NCBI RefSeq assembly: GCF_009905375.1
Contig: NW_027419974.1
Span: 124,001 to 188,000, forward strand
Origin: Apium graveolens
Lineage: Eukaryota > Streptophyta > Magnoliopsida > Apiales > Apiaceae
DNA length: 64,000 bases
Reading direction: 5' to 3'
Numbering within the stretch: the first letter of the stretch is position 1; each line of letters begins with the position of its first letter. This document shows positions 1 to 14,199 of the stretch, in pieces. Below the pieces are notes generated by a model. That model was not told the origin of the DNA and did not search any database. It saw only the letters and a list, made by a program, of their open reading frames with translations. The position numbers and the translations under genes were made by a program.

Positions 1-3000
1 GATGTCAAATTGGATGTATATGATGTTAAATTGTTAATTGTTATATATATGGTGGAAGGTGACTCTTATAAGGTGCAAAGTGACTCTTATATGGTGAAAA
101 ATGACTTACATGGTTGATTTGAGCCAAAATGTGGAACAAAATTAACTTGTATGAAAGTGGCATTAAAAGGTTCTAAAAGTATGTCAAATTGGATATATAT
201 GATGTTCACATGTTAATTGTTGTACATATGGTGGAACATGACTCTTATATTGTGCAAAGTGACTCTAATATGGTGAAAGGTGACTTACATGGTTGATTAG
301 AACCAAAATGTGGAACAAAATTAACCTGTATGAAAGTGGAACTAAGAGGTGGTAAAAGGATGTCAAATTGGATGTATATGATGTTAACATGCTAATTGTA
401 CAAATATATGGTGGAAAGTGAGTCATATAGGGTCCAAAATCACTCTAATATGGTGAAAAGTGACTTACATTGTTAATTAGAACCAAAATTTGGACCAAAC
501 ATTACTTGCATGAATGTGGCACTAAAAGGTGGTAAAAGTATTTCTAATTGCATGTATATGATGTTAACATGTTAATTGTACCAATATATGATGGCAAGTG
601 ACTCTTATAAGGTGCAAAGTGACTCTAATATTAAGAGACGTCACTTACATGTTTGATTAGAGCCAAAATGTGGCCCAAATTTGACTTGTAAGAAAGGTAT
701 ACGAAGAGGTGGTTAAAGGATGTCTAATTGCATGTAAATGATGTGAACATGTTAATTGCATCAATATATGGTGGCAAGTGACTCTTATAGGGTGAAAAAT
801 GACTCTAATATGGTGAAAAGTGACTTACATGGTTGATTACAACCAAAATGTGGAACAAAATTAACTTGTATGAAAGTGGCATTAATAGGTGGTAAAAGGA
901 TGTCAAATTTGATGTATATGATGTTAACATATTAATTGTTTATATATGATGGAAAGTGACTGTTATAGGGTACAAAGTGACTCTAATATGGTGAAAAGTG
1001 ACCTACATGGTTTATTAGAACCAATATATGGAATAAAATTGACCTGTATGAAAGTGGAACTAAGAGGTGGTAAAAGGATGTCAAATTGGATGTATATGAT
1101 GTTAACTTGTTAATTATACAAATAGATTGTGGAAAGTGAGTCATATAGGTTGCAAAATGACTCTAATATGGTGAAATGTGACTTACATGGTGACCCTAAT
1201 ATGGTGAAAAGTGACTTACATGGTTAATTAGAACCAAAATGTTGACCAAAATTGACTTGTATGAATGTGGCTCTAAGAGGTGGTAAAAGGATTTCTAATT
1301 GCATGTACATGATGTTAACATATTAATTGTACCAAAAGATGATGGCAAGTGAGTCTTATAAGGTGCAAAGTGACTCTAATATTGTGAGAAGTCACTTACA
1401 TGTTTGATTAGAGCCAAAATGTAACCCAAAATTGAGTTGTAAGAAAGGGGTACCAAGAGATGGTTAAAGGATGTCTAATTGGATGTATATGATGTTAACA
1501 TGTTAATTGTACCAATATATGATGGCAAGTGACTCTTATAAGGTGCAAAGTGACTAATATTGTGAGAAGTCACTTACATATTTGATTAGAGCCAAAATGT
1601 GGCCCAAAATTGACTTGTAGAAAAGGGGTACCAAGAGGTGGTTAAAGGAGGTCTAGTTGCATGTACATGATGTTAACATGTTACTCGTATCAATATATGG
1701 TGGCAAGTGACTCTTATAGGGTGCAAAGTGACTCTAATATTATGAGAAGTCACTTACATGTTTGATTTGAGCCAAAATGTGGCCCAAAATTGAGTTGTAA
1801 GAAAGGGGTACCAAGAGGTGGTTAAAGGATGTCTAATTGGATGCATATGATGTTAACATGTTAATTGTACCAATATATGATGGCAAGTGACTCTTACAAG
1901 GTGCAAAGTGACTTATATTGTGAGAAGTCACTTACATGTTTGATTAGAGCCAAAACGTGTCCCAAAATTGACTTATAAGAAAGGGGTACCAAGAGGTGAT
2001 TAAAGGATGTCTAATTGCATGTACATGATATTAACATGTTAATTGTGTCAATATATGGTGGAAAGTGACTCTTATAGGGTGCAAAGAGACTCTAATATGG
2101 TGAAAAGTGACTTACATGATTGATTACAACCAAAATGGGGAACAAAATTAACTTGTATGAAATTGGCATTAATAGGAGGTAAAAGGATGTCAAATTAGAT
2201 GTATATGATGTTAACATGTCAATTTTTGTATATATAGTGGAAAGTGACTCTTATAGGGTGCAAAGTGACTATAATATGGTGAAAACTGACTAAAATGGTT
2301 AATTAGAACCAAAATGTGGACCAAAATTGACTTGTATGAATGTGGTACTAAGAGTTGGTAAAAGGATTTCTAATTGCATGTATATGATGTTAACATGTTA
2401 ATTGTACCAATATATGATGGCAAGTAACTCTTATAAGGTGCAAAGTGACTCTAATATTGTGAGAAATCACTTAAATTATTGATTAAAGCCAAAATGTGGC
2501 CCAAAATTGACTTGTATGAAAGGGGTACTAAGTGGTGGTTAAAGGATGTCGAATTGCATGTACATGATGTTAACATGTTAATCATATCAATATATGGGGG
2601 CAAGTGACTCTTATAAGGTGCAAAGTGACTCTAATATGGTGAAAAGTGACTTTTATGGTTGATTACAACCAAAATGTGGAACAAAATTAACTTGTATGAA
2701 AGTGGCATTAGAGGAGTTAAATGGATGTCAAATTGGATGTATATGATGTTAACATGTCAATTGTTGTGTATATGGTGGAAAGTGACTCTTATATGGTGCA
2801 AAGTGACTCTAATATGGTGAAACCTAACTAACATGGTTAATTAGAACCAAAATGTGGACCAAAATTGACTTGTACGAATGTGGTACAAAGAGGTTGTAAA
2901 AGGATTTCTAATTGCATGTACATGATGTTAACATGTTAATTGTATCAATATATGATGGCAAGTAACTCTTATAAGGTGCAAAATGACTCTAATATGGTGA

Positions 3001-5215
3001 AAAGTGACTTACATGGTTGATTAAAGCCAAAATATGGAAGAAAATTAACTTGTATGAAAGTGGCATTAATAGGTGGTAAAAGGATGTAAATTTGGATGAA
3101 TATGATGTTAACATGTTAATTGCTGTATATATGGTGGAAAGTGACTCTTATAAGGTGCAAAGTGACTCTAATATGGTTAAAAGTGAATTACATGGTTGAT
3201 TAGAACCAAAATGTGGAACAAAATTGACCTGTATGAAAGTTGAACTAAGAGGTGGTAAAAGGATGTCGAATTGGATGTATATGATGTTAACATGTTAATT
3301 GTACAAATATATGGTGGAAAGTGACTTATACAGGGTGAAAAAGGACTCTAATATGGTGAAAAGTGACTTACATGATTAATTAGAACCAAAATGTGGAACA
3401 AAATTAATTTGTAAGAAAGTGGCATTAGCTTGTATGAAAGTGGCATTACTAGGTGGTTAAAGGATGTCAAATTGGATGTATATGATGTTAACATGTCAAT
3501 TGTTGTATATATGGTGGAAAGTGACTCTTATAGGGTGCAAAGTGACTCTAATAAGGTGAAACCTGACTAACATGGTTAATTAGAACCAAAATGTGGACCA
3601 AAATTGACTTGTATGAATGTGGCACTAAGAGGTGGTAAAAGTATTTTTAATTGCATGTACATGATGTTAACATGTTAATTGTACCAATATATGATGGCAA
3701 GTGACTCTTATAAGGTGCAAAGTGATTCTAATACTGTGAGAAGTCACTTACAGGTTTGATTAGAGCCAAAATGTGCACCAAAATTGAGTTGTAAGAAAGA
3801 GGTACCAAGAGGTAAATAAGGATGTCTAATTGGATGTATAAAATGTTAACATGTTAATTGTAGCAATATATTATGGCAAGTGACTCTTATAAGGTGTAAA
3901 GTGACTAATATTGTGAGAAGTCACTAACATGTTTGATTAGAGCCAAAATGTGGCCCAAAATTGAGTTGTAAGAAAGGGATACCAAAAGGTGGTTAAAGGA
4001 TGTCTAATTGCATGTACATGATATTAACATGTTAATTATATCAACATATGATGGCAAGTGACTCTTATAGGGTGAAAAGTAACTCTAATATGGTCAAAAG
4101 TGACTTACATGGTTGATTAGACCCAAAATATGGAACAAAATTAACTTATATGAAAGTGGCATTAATAGGTGGTAAAAGGATGTCAAATTGGATTTATATG
4201 ATGTTAACATGTTAATTGTTGTATATATGGTGGAAAGTGACTCTTATAAGGTGCAAAGTGACTATAATATGGTGAAAAGTGACTTACATGGTTGATTAGA
4301 ACCAAAATGTGGAACAAAATTGACCTGTATGAAAGTGGAACTAAGAGGTGGTAAAAGGATGTCAAATTGGATGTATATAATTTTAACATGTTAATTGTAC
4401 AAATATATGGTGGAAAGTGACTTATATAGGGTGCAAAAGGACTCTAATATGGTGAAAAGTGACTTACATGGTTAATTAGAACCAATATGTCGACCAAAAT
4501 TTACTTGTATGAATGTGGTACTAAGAGGTGGTAAAACGATTTTTAATTGCATGTACATGATGTTAACATGTTAATTGTACCAATATATGATGGCAAGTGA
4601 CTCTTATGAGGTGCAAAGTGACTCTAATATTGTGAGAAGTCACTTAAATATTTCATTAGAGCCAAAATGTGGCCCAAAATTGAGTTGTAAGAAAGGGGTA
4701 CCAAGAGGTGGTTTAAGGATGTCTAATTGGATGTATATGATGTTAACATGTTAATTGTACCAATATATGACGGCAAGTGACTCTTATAAGGTGCACAGTG
4801 ACTAATATTGTGAGAAGTCACTAACATGTTTGATTAGAGCCAAAATGTGGCCCAAAATTGAGTTGTAAGAAAGGGGTCTCAAGAGGTGGTTAAAGGATGT
4901 CTAATTGGATATATATGATATTAACATGTTAATTGTACCAATATATGATGGCAAGTGACTCTTATAAGGTGCAAAGTGACTAATATTGTGAGAAGTCACT
5001 TACATGTTTGATTAAAGCCAAAATATGGCCTAAAATTGACTTGTAAGAAAGGGGTACCAAGAGGTGGTTAAAGGAGGTCTAGTTGCATGTACATGATGTT
5101 GACATGTTAAAACTATGAATATATGGTGGAAAGTGACTCTTATAGGGTGCAAAGTGACTCTAATATTGTGAGAAGTCACTTAGATGTTTGATTAGAGCCA
5201 AAATGTGGCCCAAAA
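1..5215. repeat. Large satellite block matching 10747-15470
   Basis: The block matches 10747 to about 15470, with shared private variants. Both have TTAAATTGTTAATT at the start, the extra GTGACTTACATGGTGAC unit (1159-1222 and 11829-11892), CAATATATGGGGGCAAG (about 2587 and 13235), and TCACTTAGATGTTTG near the end (about 5177 and 15427). The right copy is about 490 bp shorter, partly because about two monomers near 2.6-2.98 kb are missing. Boundaries are approximate. Confidence 0.75.
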
Positions 5216-5539
5216 TTTAGTTTTAAGAAAGGGGTTCCAAGAGCTGGTTAAAGGATGTCTAATTGGATGTATATGATGTTAACATCTTAATTGTACCAAT
5301 ATATGATGGCAAGTGACTCTTATAAGGTGCAAAGTGACTAATATTGTGAGAAGTCACTTACATGTTTGATTAAAGCCAAAATATGGCCCAAAATTAACTT
5401 GTAGGAAAGGGGTACCAAGTGGTGGTTAAAGGATGTATAATTGCATGTACATGATGTTAACATGTTAATTGTATCAATATATGGTGGCAAGTGACTCTTA
5501 TAGGGTGCAAGGTGACTCTAATATAGTGAAAAGTAACTT

Positions 5540-8500
5540 ACATGGTTGATTAGAGCCAAAATGTGGAACAAAATTAACTTGTACGAAAGTGGCATTAATA
5601 GGTGGTAAAAGGATGTGAAATTGGATGTATATGATGTTAACATGTTAATTGTTGTATATATCGTAGAAAGTGACTCTTATAAGGTGCAAAGTGACTCTAA
5701 TATGGTGAAAAGTTACTTACATGGTTGATTAGAACCAAAATGTGGAACAAAATTGACCTGTATGAAAGTGGAACTAAGAGGTGGTAAAAGGATGTCAAAT
5801 TGGATGTATATCATGTTAACATGTTAATTGTACAAATATGTGGTGGAAAGTGACTTATATAGGGTGCAAAATGACTTTAATATAGTGAAAAGTGACTTAC
5901 ATGGTTAATTAGAACCAAAATGTGGACCAAAATTGAATTATATGAATGTGGCACTAAGATGTGGTAAAAGGATTTTTAATTGCATGTACATGATGTTAAC
6001 ATGTTAATTGTACCAATATATGATGGCAAGTGACTCTTATAAGGTGCAAAGTGACTATAATATGGTGAAAAGTAACTTCCATGGTTGATTAGAGCCAAAA
6101 TGTGGAACAAAATTAACTTGTATGAAAGTGGCATTAATAGGTGGTAAAAGGATGTAAAATTGGATGTATATGATGTTAACAAGTTAATTGTTGTATATAT
6201 GGTGGAAAGTGACTCTTATAAGGTGCAAAGTGACTCTAATATGATGAAAAGTGACTTACATGGTTGCTTAGAACAAAAATGTGGAACAAAATTGACCTGT
6301 ATGAAAGTGGAACTAAGAGGTGGTAAAAGAATGTCAAATTGGATGTATATGATGTTTAAATGTTAATTGTACAAATATATGGTGGAAAATGACTCATATA
6401 GGGTGCAAAAAAACTCTAATATGGTGAAAAGTGACTTACACGGTTAAATAGAACCAAAATATTACCAAAATTGAATTGTATGAATGTGGCACTAAGAGGT
6501 TCTAAAAGGATTTCTAATTACATGTACATGATGTTAACATGTTAATTGTACCAATACATGATGGCAAATGACTTTTATAAGGTACAAAGTGACTCTAATA
6601 TGGTGTGAAGTCACTTACATGATTGATTAGAGCCAAAATGTGGCCCAAAATTGACTTGTAGGAAAGAGGTACCAAGAGATGGATAAAGAATGTCTAAATG
6701 CATATACATGATGTTAACATGTTAATTGTATTTATATATGGTGGCAAGTGAGTCTTCTAGTGTGCAAAGTGACTCTAATGTGGTGAAAAGGGACTTACAT
6801 GGTCGATAAGAGCCAAAATGTGGAACAAAATTAACTTGTATGAAATTGGCATTAATTGGATTTATATGATGTTAACATGTTATTTGTGGTATATATGGTG
6901 GAAAGTGACTTATAGGGTGCAAAGTGAATCTAATATGGTGAAAAGTGACTTACATGATTAATTAGAACCAAAATGTGGAACAAAATTGACCTGTATGAAA
7001 GTGGAAATAAGAGGTGGTAAAAGGATGTCAAATTGGATGTATATGATATTAACATGTTAGTTATAAAAATATATTGTGGAAAGTGACTCATATAGGGTGT
7101 AAAATAAATCTAATATGGTGAAAAGTGACTTACACGGTTAAATAGATCCAAAATGTAACCAAAATTGACTTGTATGAATGTGGCACTAAGAGGTTGTAAA
7201 AGGATTTCTAATTGCATGTACATGATATTAACATGTGAATTGTACCAATATATGATGGTAAGTGACTCTTATAAGGTGCAAAGTGAATCTAATATGGTGA
7301 GAAGTCGCTTACATGATTGATTAGAGCCAAAATGTGGCCCAAAATTGACTTGTAGGAAAGGGGTACCAAGAGGTGGTTAAAGAATGTCCAAAAGCATATA
7401 CATGATGTCGACATGTTAATTGTATCTATATATGGTGGCAAGTGAGTCTTATAGGGTGCAAAGTGACTTATATGGTCGTTTAGAGCCAAAATATGGAACA
7501 AAATTAACTTGTATGAAAGTGGCATTAATATGTGGTAAAAGGATATCAATTGTATGTATATGATGTTAACATGTCAATTATTGTTTATATAGTGGAAAGT
7601 GACTCTTATAGGGTGTAAAGTGACTCTAATATGGTGATAGTGACTTACATGGTTGATTAGAACCAAAATGTTGAACAAAATTGACCTGTATGAAAGTTGA
7701 ACTAAGAGGTGGTAAAAGGATGTCAAATTGGATGTATATGATGTTAAATTGTTAATTTTTGTATATATGGTGGAAGGTGACTCTTATAAGGTGCAAAGTG
7801 ACTCTTATATGGTGAAAAATGACTTACATGGTTGATTAGAGCCAAAATGTGGAACAAAATTAACTTGTATGAAAGTGGCATTAAAAGGTTGTAAAACTAT
7901 GTCAAATTGGATGTATATGATGTTAACATGTTAATTGTTGTACATATGGTGGAACATAACTCTTATTTTTTTGCAAAGTGACTCTAATATGGTGAAAGGT
8001 GACTACATGGTTGATTAGAACCAAAATGTGGAACAAAATTAACCTGTATGAAAGTGGAACTAAGAGGTGGTAAAAGGATGTCAAATTGGATGCAGATGAT
8101 GTTAACATGCTAATTGTACAAATATATGGTGGAAAGTGAGTCATATAGAGTCCAAAATCACTCTAATATGGTGAGAAGTGACTTACATGGTTAATTAGAA
8201 CCAAAATGTGGACCAAACATTACTTGTATGAATGTGGCACTAAAAGGTGGTAAAAGTATTTCTAATTGCAAGTACATGATGTTAACATGTTAATTGTACC
8301 AATATATGATGTCAAGTGACTCTTATAAGGTGAAAAGTGACTCTAATATTAAGAGACGTCACTTACATGTTTGATTAGAGCCAAAATGTGACCCAAATTT
8401 GACTTGTAAGAAAGGTATACGAAGAGGTGGTTAAAGGATGTCTAATTGCATGTAAATGATGTGAACATGTTAATTGCATCAATATATGGTGGCAAGTGAC

Positions 8501-8544
8501 TCTTATAGGGTGCAAAATGACTCTAATATGGTGAAAAGTGACTT
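5540..8544. repeat. ~3.0-kb satellite higher-order unit, copy 1
   Basis: Matches at a constant offset of 3005 bp link this block to the next one, for example 5976-6366 with 8981-9371. Shared private variants include AATTGGATTTATATGATG after a shortened monomer (about 6853 and 9860), TAAATGCATATACATG and the GGTCGTTTAGAGCC/GGTCGTTTAGAACC pair (about 7474 and 10500). Copy 1 lacks about 19 bp near 7466. Boundaries are approximate. Confidence 0.8.
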
Positions 8545-11500
8545 ACATGGTTGATTAGAGCCAAAATGTGGAACAAAATTAACTTGTATGAAAATGGCAT
8601 TAATAGGTGGTAAAAGGATGTGAAATTGGATGTATATGATGTTAACATGTTAATTGTTGCATATATGGTAAAAAGTGACTCTTATAAGGTGCAAAGTGAC
8701 TCTAATATGGTGAAAAGTGACTTACGTGGTTGATTAGAACCAAAATGTGGAACAAAATTGACTTGTATGAAAGTGGAAGTAAGAGGTGGTAAAAGGATGT
8801 CAAATTGGATGTATATCATGTTAACATGTTAATTTTACAAATATGTGGTAGAAAGTGACTTATATAGGGTGCAAAATGACTCCAATATAGTGAAAAGTGA
8901 CTTACATGGTTAATTAGAACCAAAATGTGGACAAAAATTGAATTGTAAGAATGTGGCACTAAGAGGTGGTAAAAGGCTTTTTAATTGCATGTACATGATG
9001 TTAACATGTTAATTGTACCAATATATGACGGCAAGTGACTCTTATAAGGTGCAAAGTGACTATAATATGGTGAAAAGTAACTTACATGGTTGATTAGAGC
9101 CAAAATGTGGAACAAAATTAACTTGTATGAAAGTGGCATTAATAGGTGGTAAAAGGATGTAAAATTGGATGTATATGATGTTAACAAGTTAATTGTTGTA
9201 TATATGGTGGAAAGTGACTCTTATAAGGTGCAAAGTGACTCTAATATGATGAAAAGTGACTTACATGGTTGCTTAGAACCAAAATGTGGAACAAAATTGA
9301 CATGTATGAAAGTGGAACTAAGAGGTGGTAAAAGAATGTCAAATTGGATGTATATGATGTTTAAATGTTAATTGTACAAATATATGGTGGAAAATGACTC
9401 ATATAGGGTGCAAAAAAACTCTAAAATGGTGAAAAGTGACTTACATGGTTAAATAGAACCAAAATGTAACCAAAATTGACTTGTATGAATGTGGCACTAA
9501 GAGGTTCTAAAAGGATTTCTAATTACATGTACATGATGTTAACATGTTAATTGTACCAATATATGATGGCAAGTGACTTTTATAAGGTACAAAGTGACTC
9601 TAATATGGTGAGAAGTCACTTACATGATTGATTAGAGCCAAAATGTGGCCCAAAATTGACTTGTAGGAAAGAGGTACCAAGAGGTGGTTAAAGAATGTCT
9701 AAATGCATATACATGATGTTAACATGTTAATTGTATTTATATATGGTGACAAGTGAGTCTTCTAGTGTGTAAAGTGACTCTAATATGGTGAAAAGTGACT
9801 TACATGGTCGATAAGAGCCAAAATGTGGAACAAAATTAACTTGTATGAAATTGGTATTAATTGGATTTATATGATGTTAACATGTTATTTGTTGTATATA
9901 TGGTGGAAAGTGACTTATAGGGTGCAAAGTGACTCTAATATGGTGAAAAGTGACTTACATGGTTAATTAGAACCAAAATGTTGAACAAAATTGACCTGTA
10001 TGAAAGTGGAAATAAGAGGTGGTAAAAGGATGTCAAATTGGATGTATATGATATTAACATGTTAGTTATAAAAATATATTGTGGAAAGTGACTCATATAG
10101 GGTGTAAAATAAATCTAATATGGTGAAAAGTGACTTACACGGTTAAATAGATCCAAAATGTAACCAAAATTGACTTGTATGAATGTGGCACTAAGAGGTT
10201 GTAAAAGGATCTCTAATTGCATGTACATGATGTTAACATGTTAATTGTACCAATATATGATGGTAAGTGTCTCTTATAAGGTGCAAAGTCAATCTAATAT
10301 GGTGAGAAGTCGCTTACATGATTGATAAGAGCCAAAATGTGGCCCAAAATTGACTTGTAGGAAAGGGGTACCAAGAGGTAGTTAAAGAATGTCCAAAAGC
10401 ATATACATGATGTCAACATGTTAATTGTATCTATATATGGTGGCAAGTGAGTCTTATAGGGTGCAAAGTGACTCTAATATGGTGAAAAGTGACTTACATG
10501 GTCGTTTAGAACCAAAATATGGAACAAAATTAACTTGTATGAAAGTGGCATTAATATGTGGTAAAAGGATATCAATTGTATGTATATGATGTTAACATGT
10601 CAATTGTTGTATATATGGTGGAAAGTGACTCTTATAGGGTGTAAAGTGACTCTAATATGGTGATAGTGACTTACATGGTTGATTAGAACCAAAATGTTGA
10701 ACAAAATTGACCTGTATGAAAGTGGAACTAAGAGGTGGTAAAAGGATGTCAAATTGGATGTATATGATGTTAAATTGTTAATTGTTGTATATATGGTGGA
10801 AGGTGACTCTTATAAGGTGCAAAGTGACTCTTATATGGTGAAAAATGACTTACATGGTTGATTAGAGCCAAAATGTGGAACAAAATTAACTTGTATGAAA
10901 GTGGCATTAAAAGGTTGTAAAAGTATGTCAAATTGGATGTATATGATGTTAAAATGTTAATTGTTGTACATATGGTGGAACATGACTCTTATATTGTACA
11001 AGGTGACTCTAATATGGTGAAAGGTGACTGACATGGTTGATTACAACCAAATTAACCTGTATGAAAGTGGAACTAAGAGGTGGTAAAAGGATGTCAAATT
11101 GGATGTATATGATGTTAACATGCTAATTGTATAAATATATGGTGGAAAGTGAGTCATATAGAGTCCAAAATCACTCTAATATGGTGAAAAGTGACTTACA
11201 TGGTTAATTAGAACCAAAATGTGGACCAAAAATTACTTGTATGAATGTGGCACTAAAAGGTGGTAAAAGTATTTCTAATTGCATGTACATGATGTTAACA
11301 TGTTAATTGTACCAATATATGATGGCAAGTGACTCTTATAAGGTGCAAAGTGACTCTAATATTAAGAGACGTCACTTACATGTTTGATTAGAGCCAAAAT
11401 GTGGCCCAAATTTGACTTGTAAGAAAGGTATACGAAGAGGTGGTTAAAGGATGTCTTATAGGGTGCAAAATGACTCTAATATGATGAAAAGTGACTTACA
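8545..11500. repeat. ~3.0-kb satellite higher-order unit, copy 2
   Basis: This is the tandem partner of 5540-8544. It ends near a fused monomer at about 11440-11465, where GGTTAAAGGATGTC runs straight into TTATAGGGTGC; the middle of one monomer is missing compared with 8430-8510. Identity is high but clearly below that of the 3412-bp pair further right, so this duplication is older. Confidence 0.75.
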
Positions 11501-14199
11501 TGGTTGATTACAACCAAAATGTGGAACAAAATTAACTTGTATGAAAGTGGCATTAATAGGTGGTAAAAGGATGTCAAATTTGATGTATATGATGTTAACA
11601 TATTAATTGTTTTATATATGATGGAAAGTGACTGTTATAGGGTGCAAAGTGACTCTAATATGGTGAAAAGTGACCTACATGGTTTATTAGAACCAAAATA
11701 TGGAATAAAATTGACCTGTATGAAAGTGGAACTAAGAGGTGGTAAAAGGATGTCAAATTGGATGTATATGATGTTAACATGTTAATTATACAAATAGATT
11801 GTGGAAAGTGAGTCATATAGGTTGCAAAATGACTCTAATATGGTGAAATGTGACTTACATGGTGACTCTAATATGGTGAAAAGTGACTTACATGGTTAAT
11901 TAGAACCAAAATGTGGACCAAAATTGACTTGTATTAATGTGGCTCTAAGAGGGGGTAAAAGGATTTCTAATTGCATGTACATGATGTTAACATATAAATT
12001 GTACCAAGAGATGATGGCAAGCGACTCTTATAAGGTGCAAAGTGACTCTAATATTGTGAGAAGTCACTTACATGTTTGATTAGAGCCAAAATGTGACCCA
12101 AAATTGAGTTGTAAGAAAGGGGTACCAAGAGATGGTTAAAGGATGTCTAATTGGATGTATATGATGTTAACATGTTAGTTGTACCAATATATGACGGCAA
12201 GTGACTCTTATAAGGTGCAAAGTGACTAATATTGTGAGAAGTCACTTACATGTTTGATTAGAGCCAAAATGTGGCCCAAAATTGACTTGTAGGAAAGGGG
12301 TACCAAGAGGTGGTTAAAGGAGGTCTAGTTACAAGTAGATGATGTTAACATGTTAATCGTATCAATATATGGTGGCAAGTGACTCTTATAGGGTGCAAAG
12401 TGACTCTAATATTATGAGAAGTCACTTACATGTTTGATTAGAGCCAAATTGTGGCCCAAAATTGAGTTGTAAGAAAGGGGTACCAAGAGGTGGTTAAAGG
12501 ATGTCTAATTGGATGCATATGATGTTAACATGTTAATTGTACCAATATATGATGGCAAGTGACTCTTATAAGGTGCAAAGTGACATATATTGTGAGAAGT
12601 CACTTACATATTTGATTAGAGCCAAAATGTGTCCCAAAATTGACTTGTAAGAAAGGGGTACCAAGAGGTGATTAGAGGATGTCTAATTGCATGTACATGA
12701 TGTTAACATGTTAATTGTGTTAATATATGGTGGCAAGTGACTCTTATAGAGTGCAAAGAGACTCTAATATGGTGAAAAGTGACTTACATGGTTGATTACA
12801 ACAAAAATGGGGAACAAAATTAACTTGTATGAAATTGGCATTAATAGGAGGTAAAAGGATGTCAATTTTTGTATATATGGTGGAAAGTGACTCTTATAGG
12901 GTGCAAAGTGACTCTAATATGGTGAAATCTGACTAAAATGGTTAATTAGAACCAAAATGTGGACCAAAATTGACTTGTATGAATGTGGTACTAAGAGCTG
13001 GTAAAAGGATTTATAATTGCATGTACATGATGTTAACATGTTAATTGTACCAATATATGATGGCAAGTAACTCTTATAAGGTGCAAAGTGACTCTAATAT
13101 TGTGAGAAATCACTTAAATTATTGATTAGAGCCAAAATGTGGCCCAAAATTGACTTGTATGAAAGGGGTACTAAGTGGTGGTTAAAGGATGTCGAATTGC
13201 ATATACATGATGTTAACATGTTAATCATATCAATATATGGGGGCAAGTGACTCTTATAAGGTGCAAAATGACTGTAATATGGTGAAAAGTGATTTACATG
13301 GTTGATTAGAGCCTAAATATGGAACAAAATTAACTTGTATGAAAGTGGCATTAATGGGGGGTAAAAGGATGTAAAATTGGATGAATATTATGTTAACATG
13401 TTAATTGTTGTATATATGGTGGAAAGTGACTCTTATAAGTTGCAAAGTGACTCTAATATGGTTAAAAGTGAATTACATGGTTGATTAGAACCAAAATGTG
13501 GAACAAAATTGACCTGTATGAAAGTGGAACTAAGAGGTGGTAAAAGGATGTCGAATTGGATGTATATGATGTTAACATGTTAATTGTACAAATATATGGT
13601 GGAAAGTGACTTATATAGGGTGCAAAAGGACTTTAATATGGTGAAAAGTGACTTACATGGTTAATTAGAACCAAAATGCGTGTAAGAAAGTGGCATTAAG
13701 AGGACTTAAAAGGATGTCAAATTGGATGTATATGATGTTAACATGTCAATTATTGTATATATGGTGGAAAGTGACTCTTATAGGGTGCAAAGTGACTCTA
13801 ATATGGTGAAACATGACTAACATTGTTAATTAGAACCAAAAAGTGGACCAAAATTGACTTGTATGAATGTGGCACTAAGAGGTGGTAAAAGTATTTTTAA
13901 TTGCACGTACATGATGTTAACATGTTAATTGTACCAATATATGATGGCAAGTGACTCTAATAAGGTGCAAAGTGATTCTAATACTGTGAGAAGTCACTTA
14001 CAGGTTTGATTAGAGCCAAAATGTGCCCCAAAATTGAGTTGTAAGAAAGAGGTACTAAGAGGTAAATAAGGATGTCTAATTGGATGTATATAATGTTAAC
14101 ATGTTAATTGTACCAATATATGATGGCAAGTGACTCTTATAAGGTACAAAGTGAATAATATTGTGAGAAGTCACTAACATGTTTGATTAGAGCCAAAAT

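Noticed and set aside
4204..4389. Repeated ~61-104-codon open frames on the minus strand of the satellite (also near 5976, 7289, 8981, 39665, 40374, 41537, 45114, 49474, 52886)
   Set aside because: They translate the tandem repeat. The 21-bp subrepeat equals seven codons, which yields peptides such as HFSPYYSHFAPYKSHFPPY. They start and stop with monomer variants and have no independent conservation.
6160..6366. Plus-strand satellite open frames of 64-89 codons (also 9165, 55943, 57377, 61483)
   Set aside because: Same cause: chance lack of stops in AT-rich tandem repeats, with no protein resemblance.
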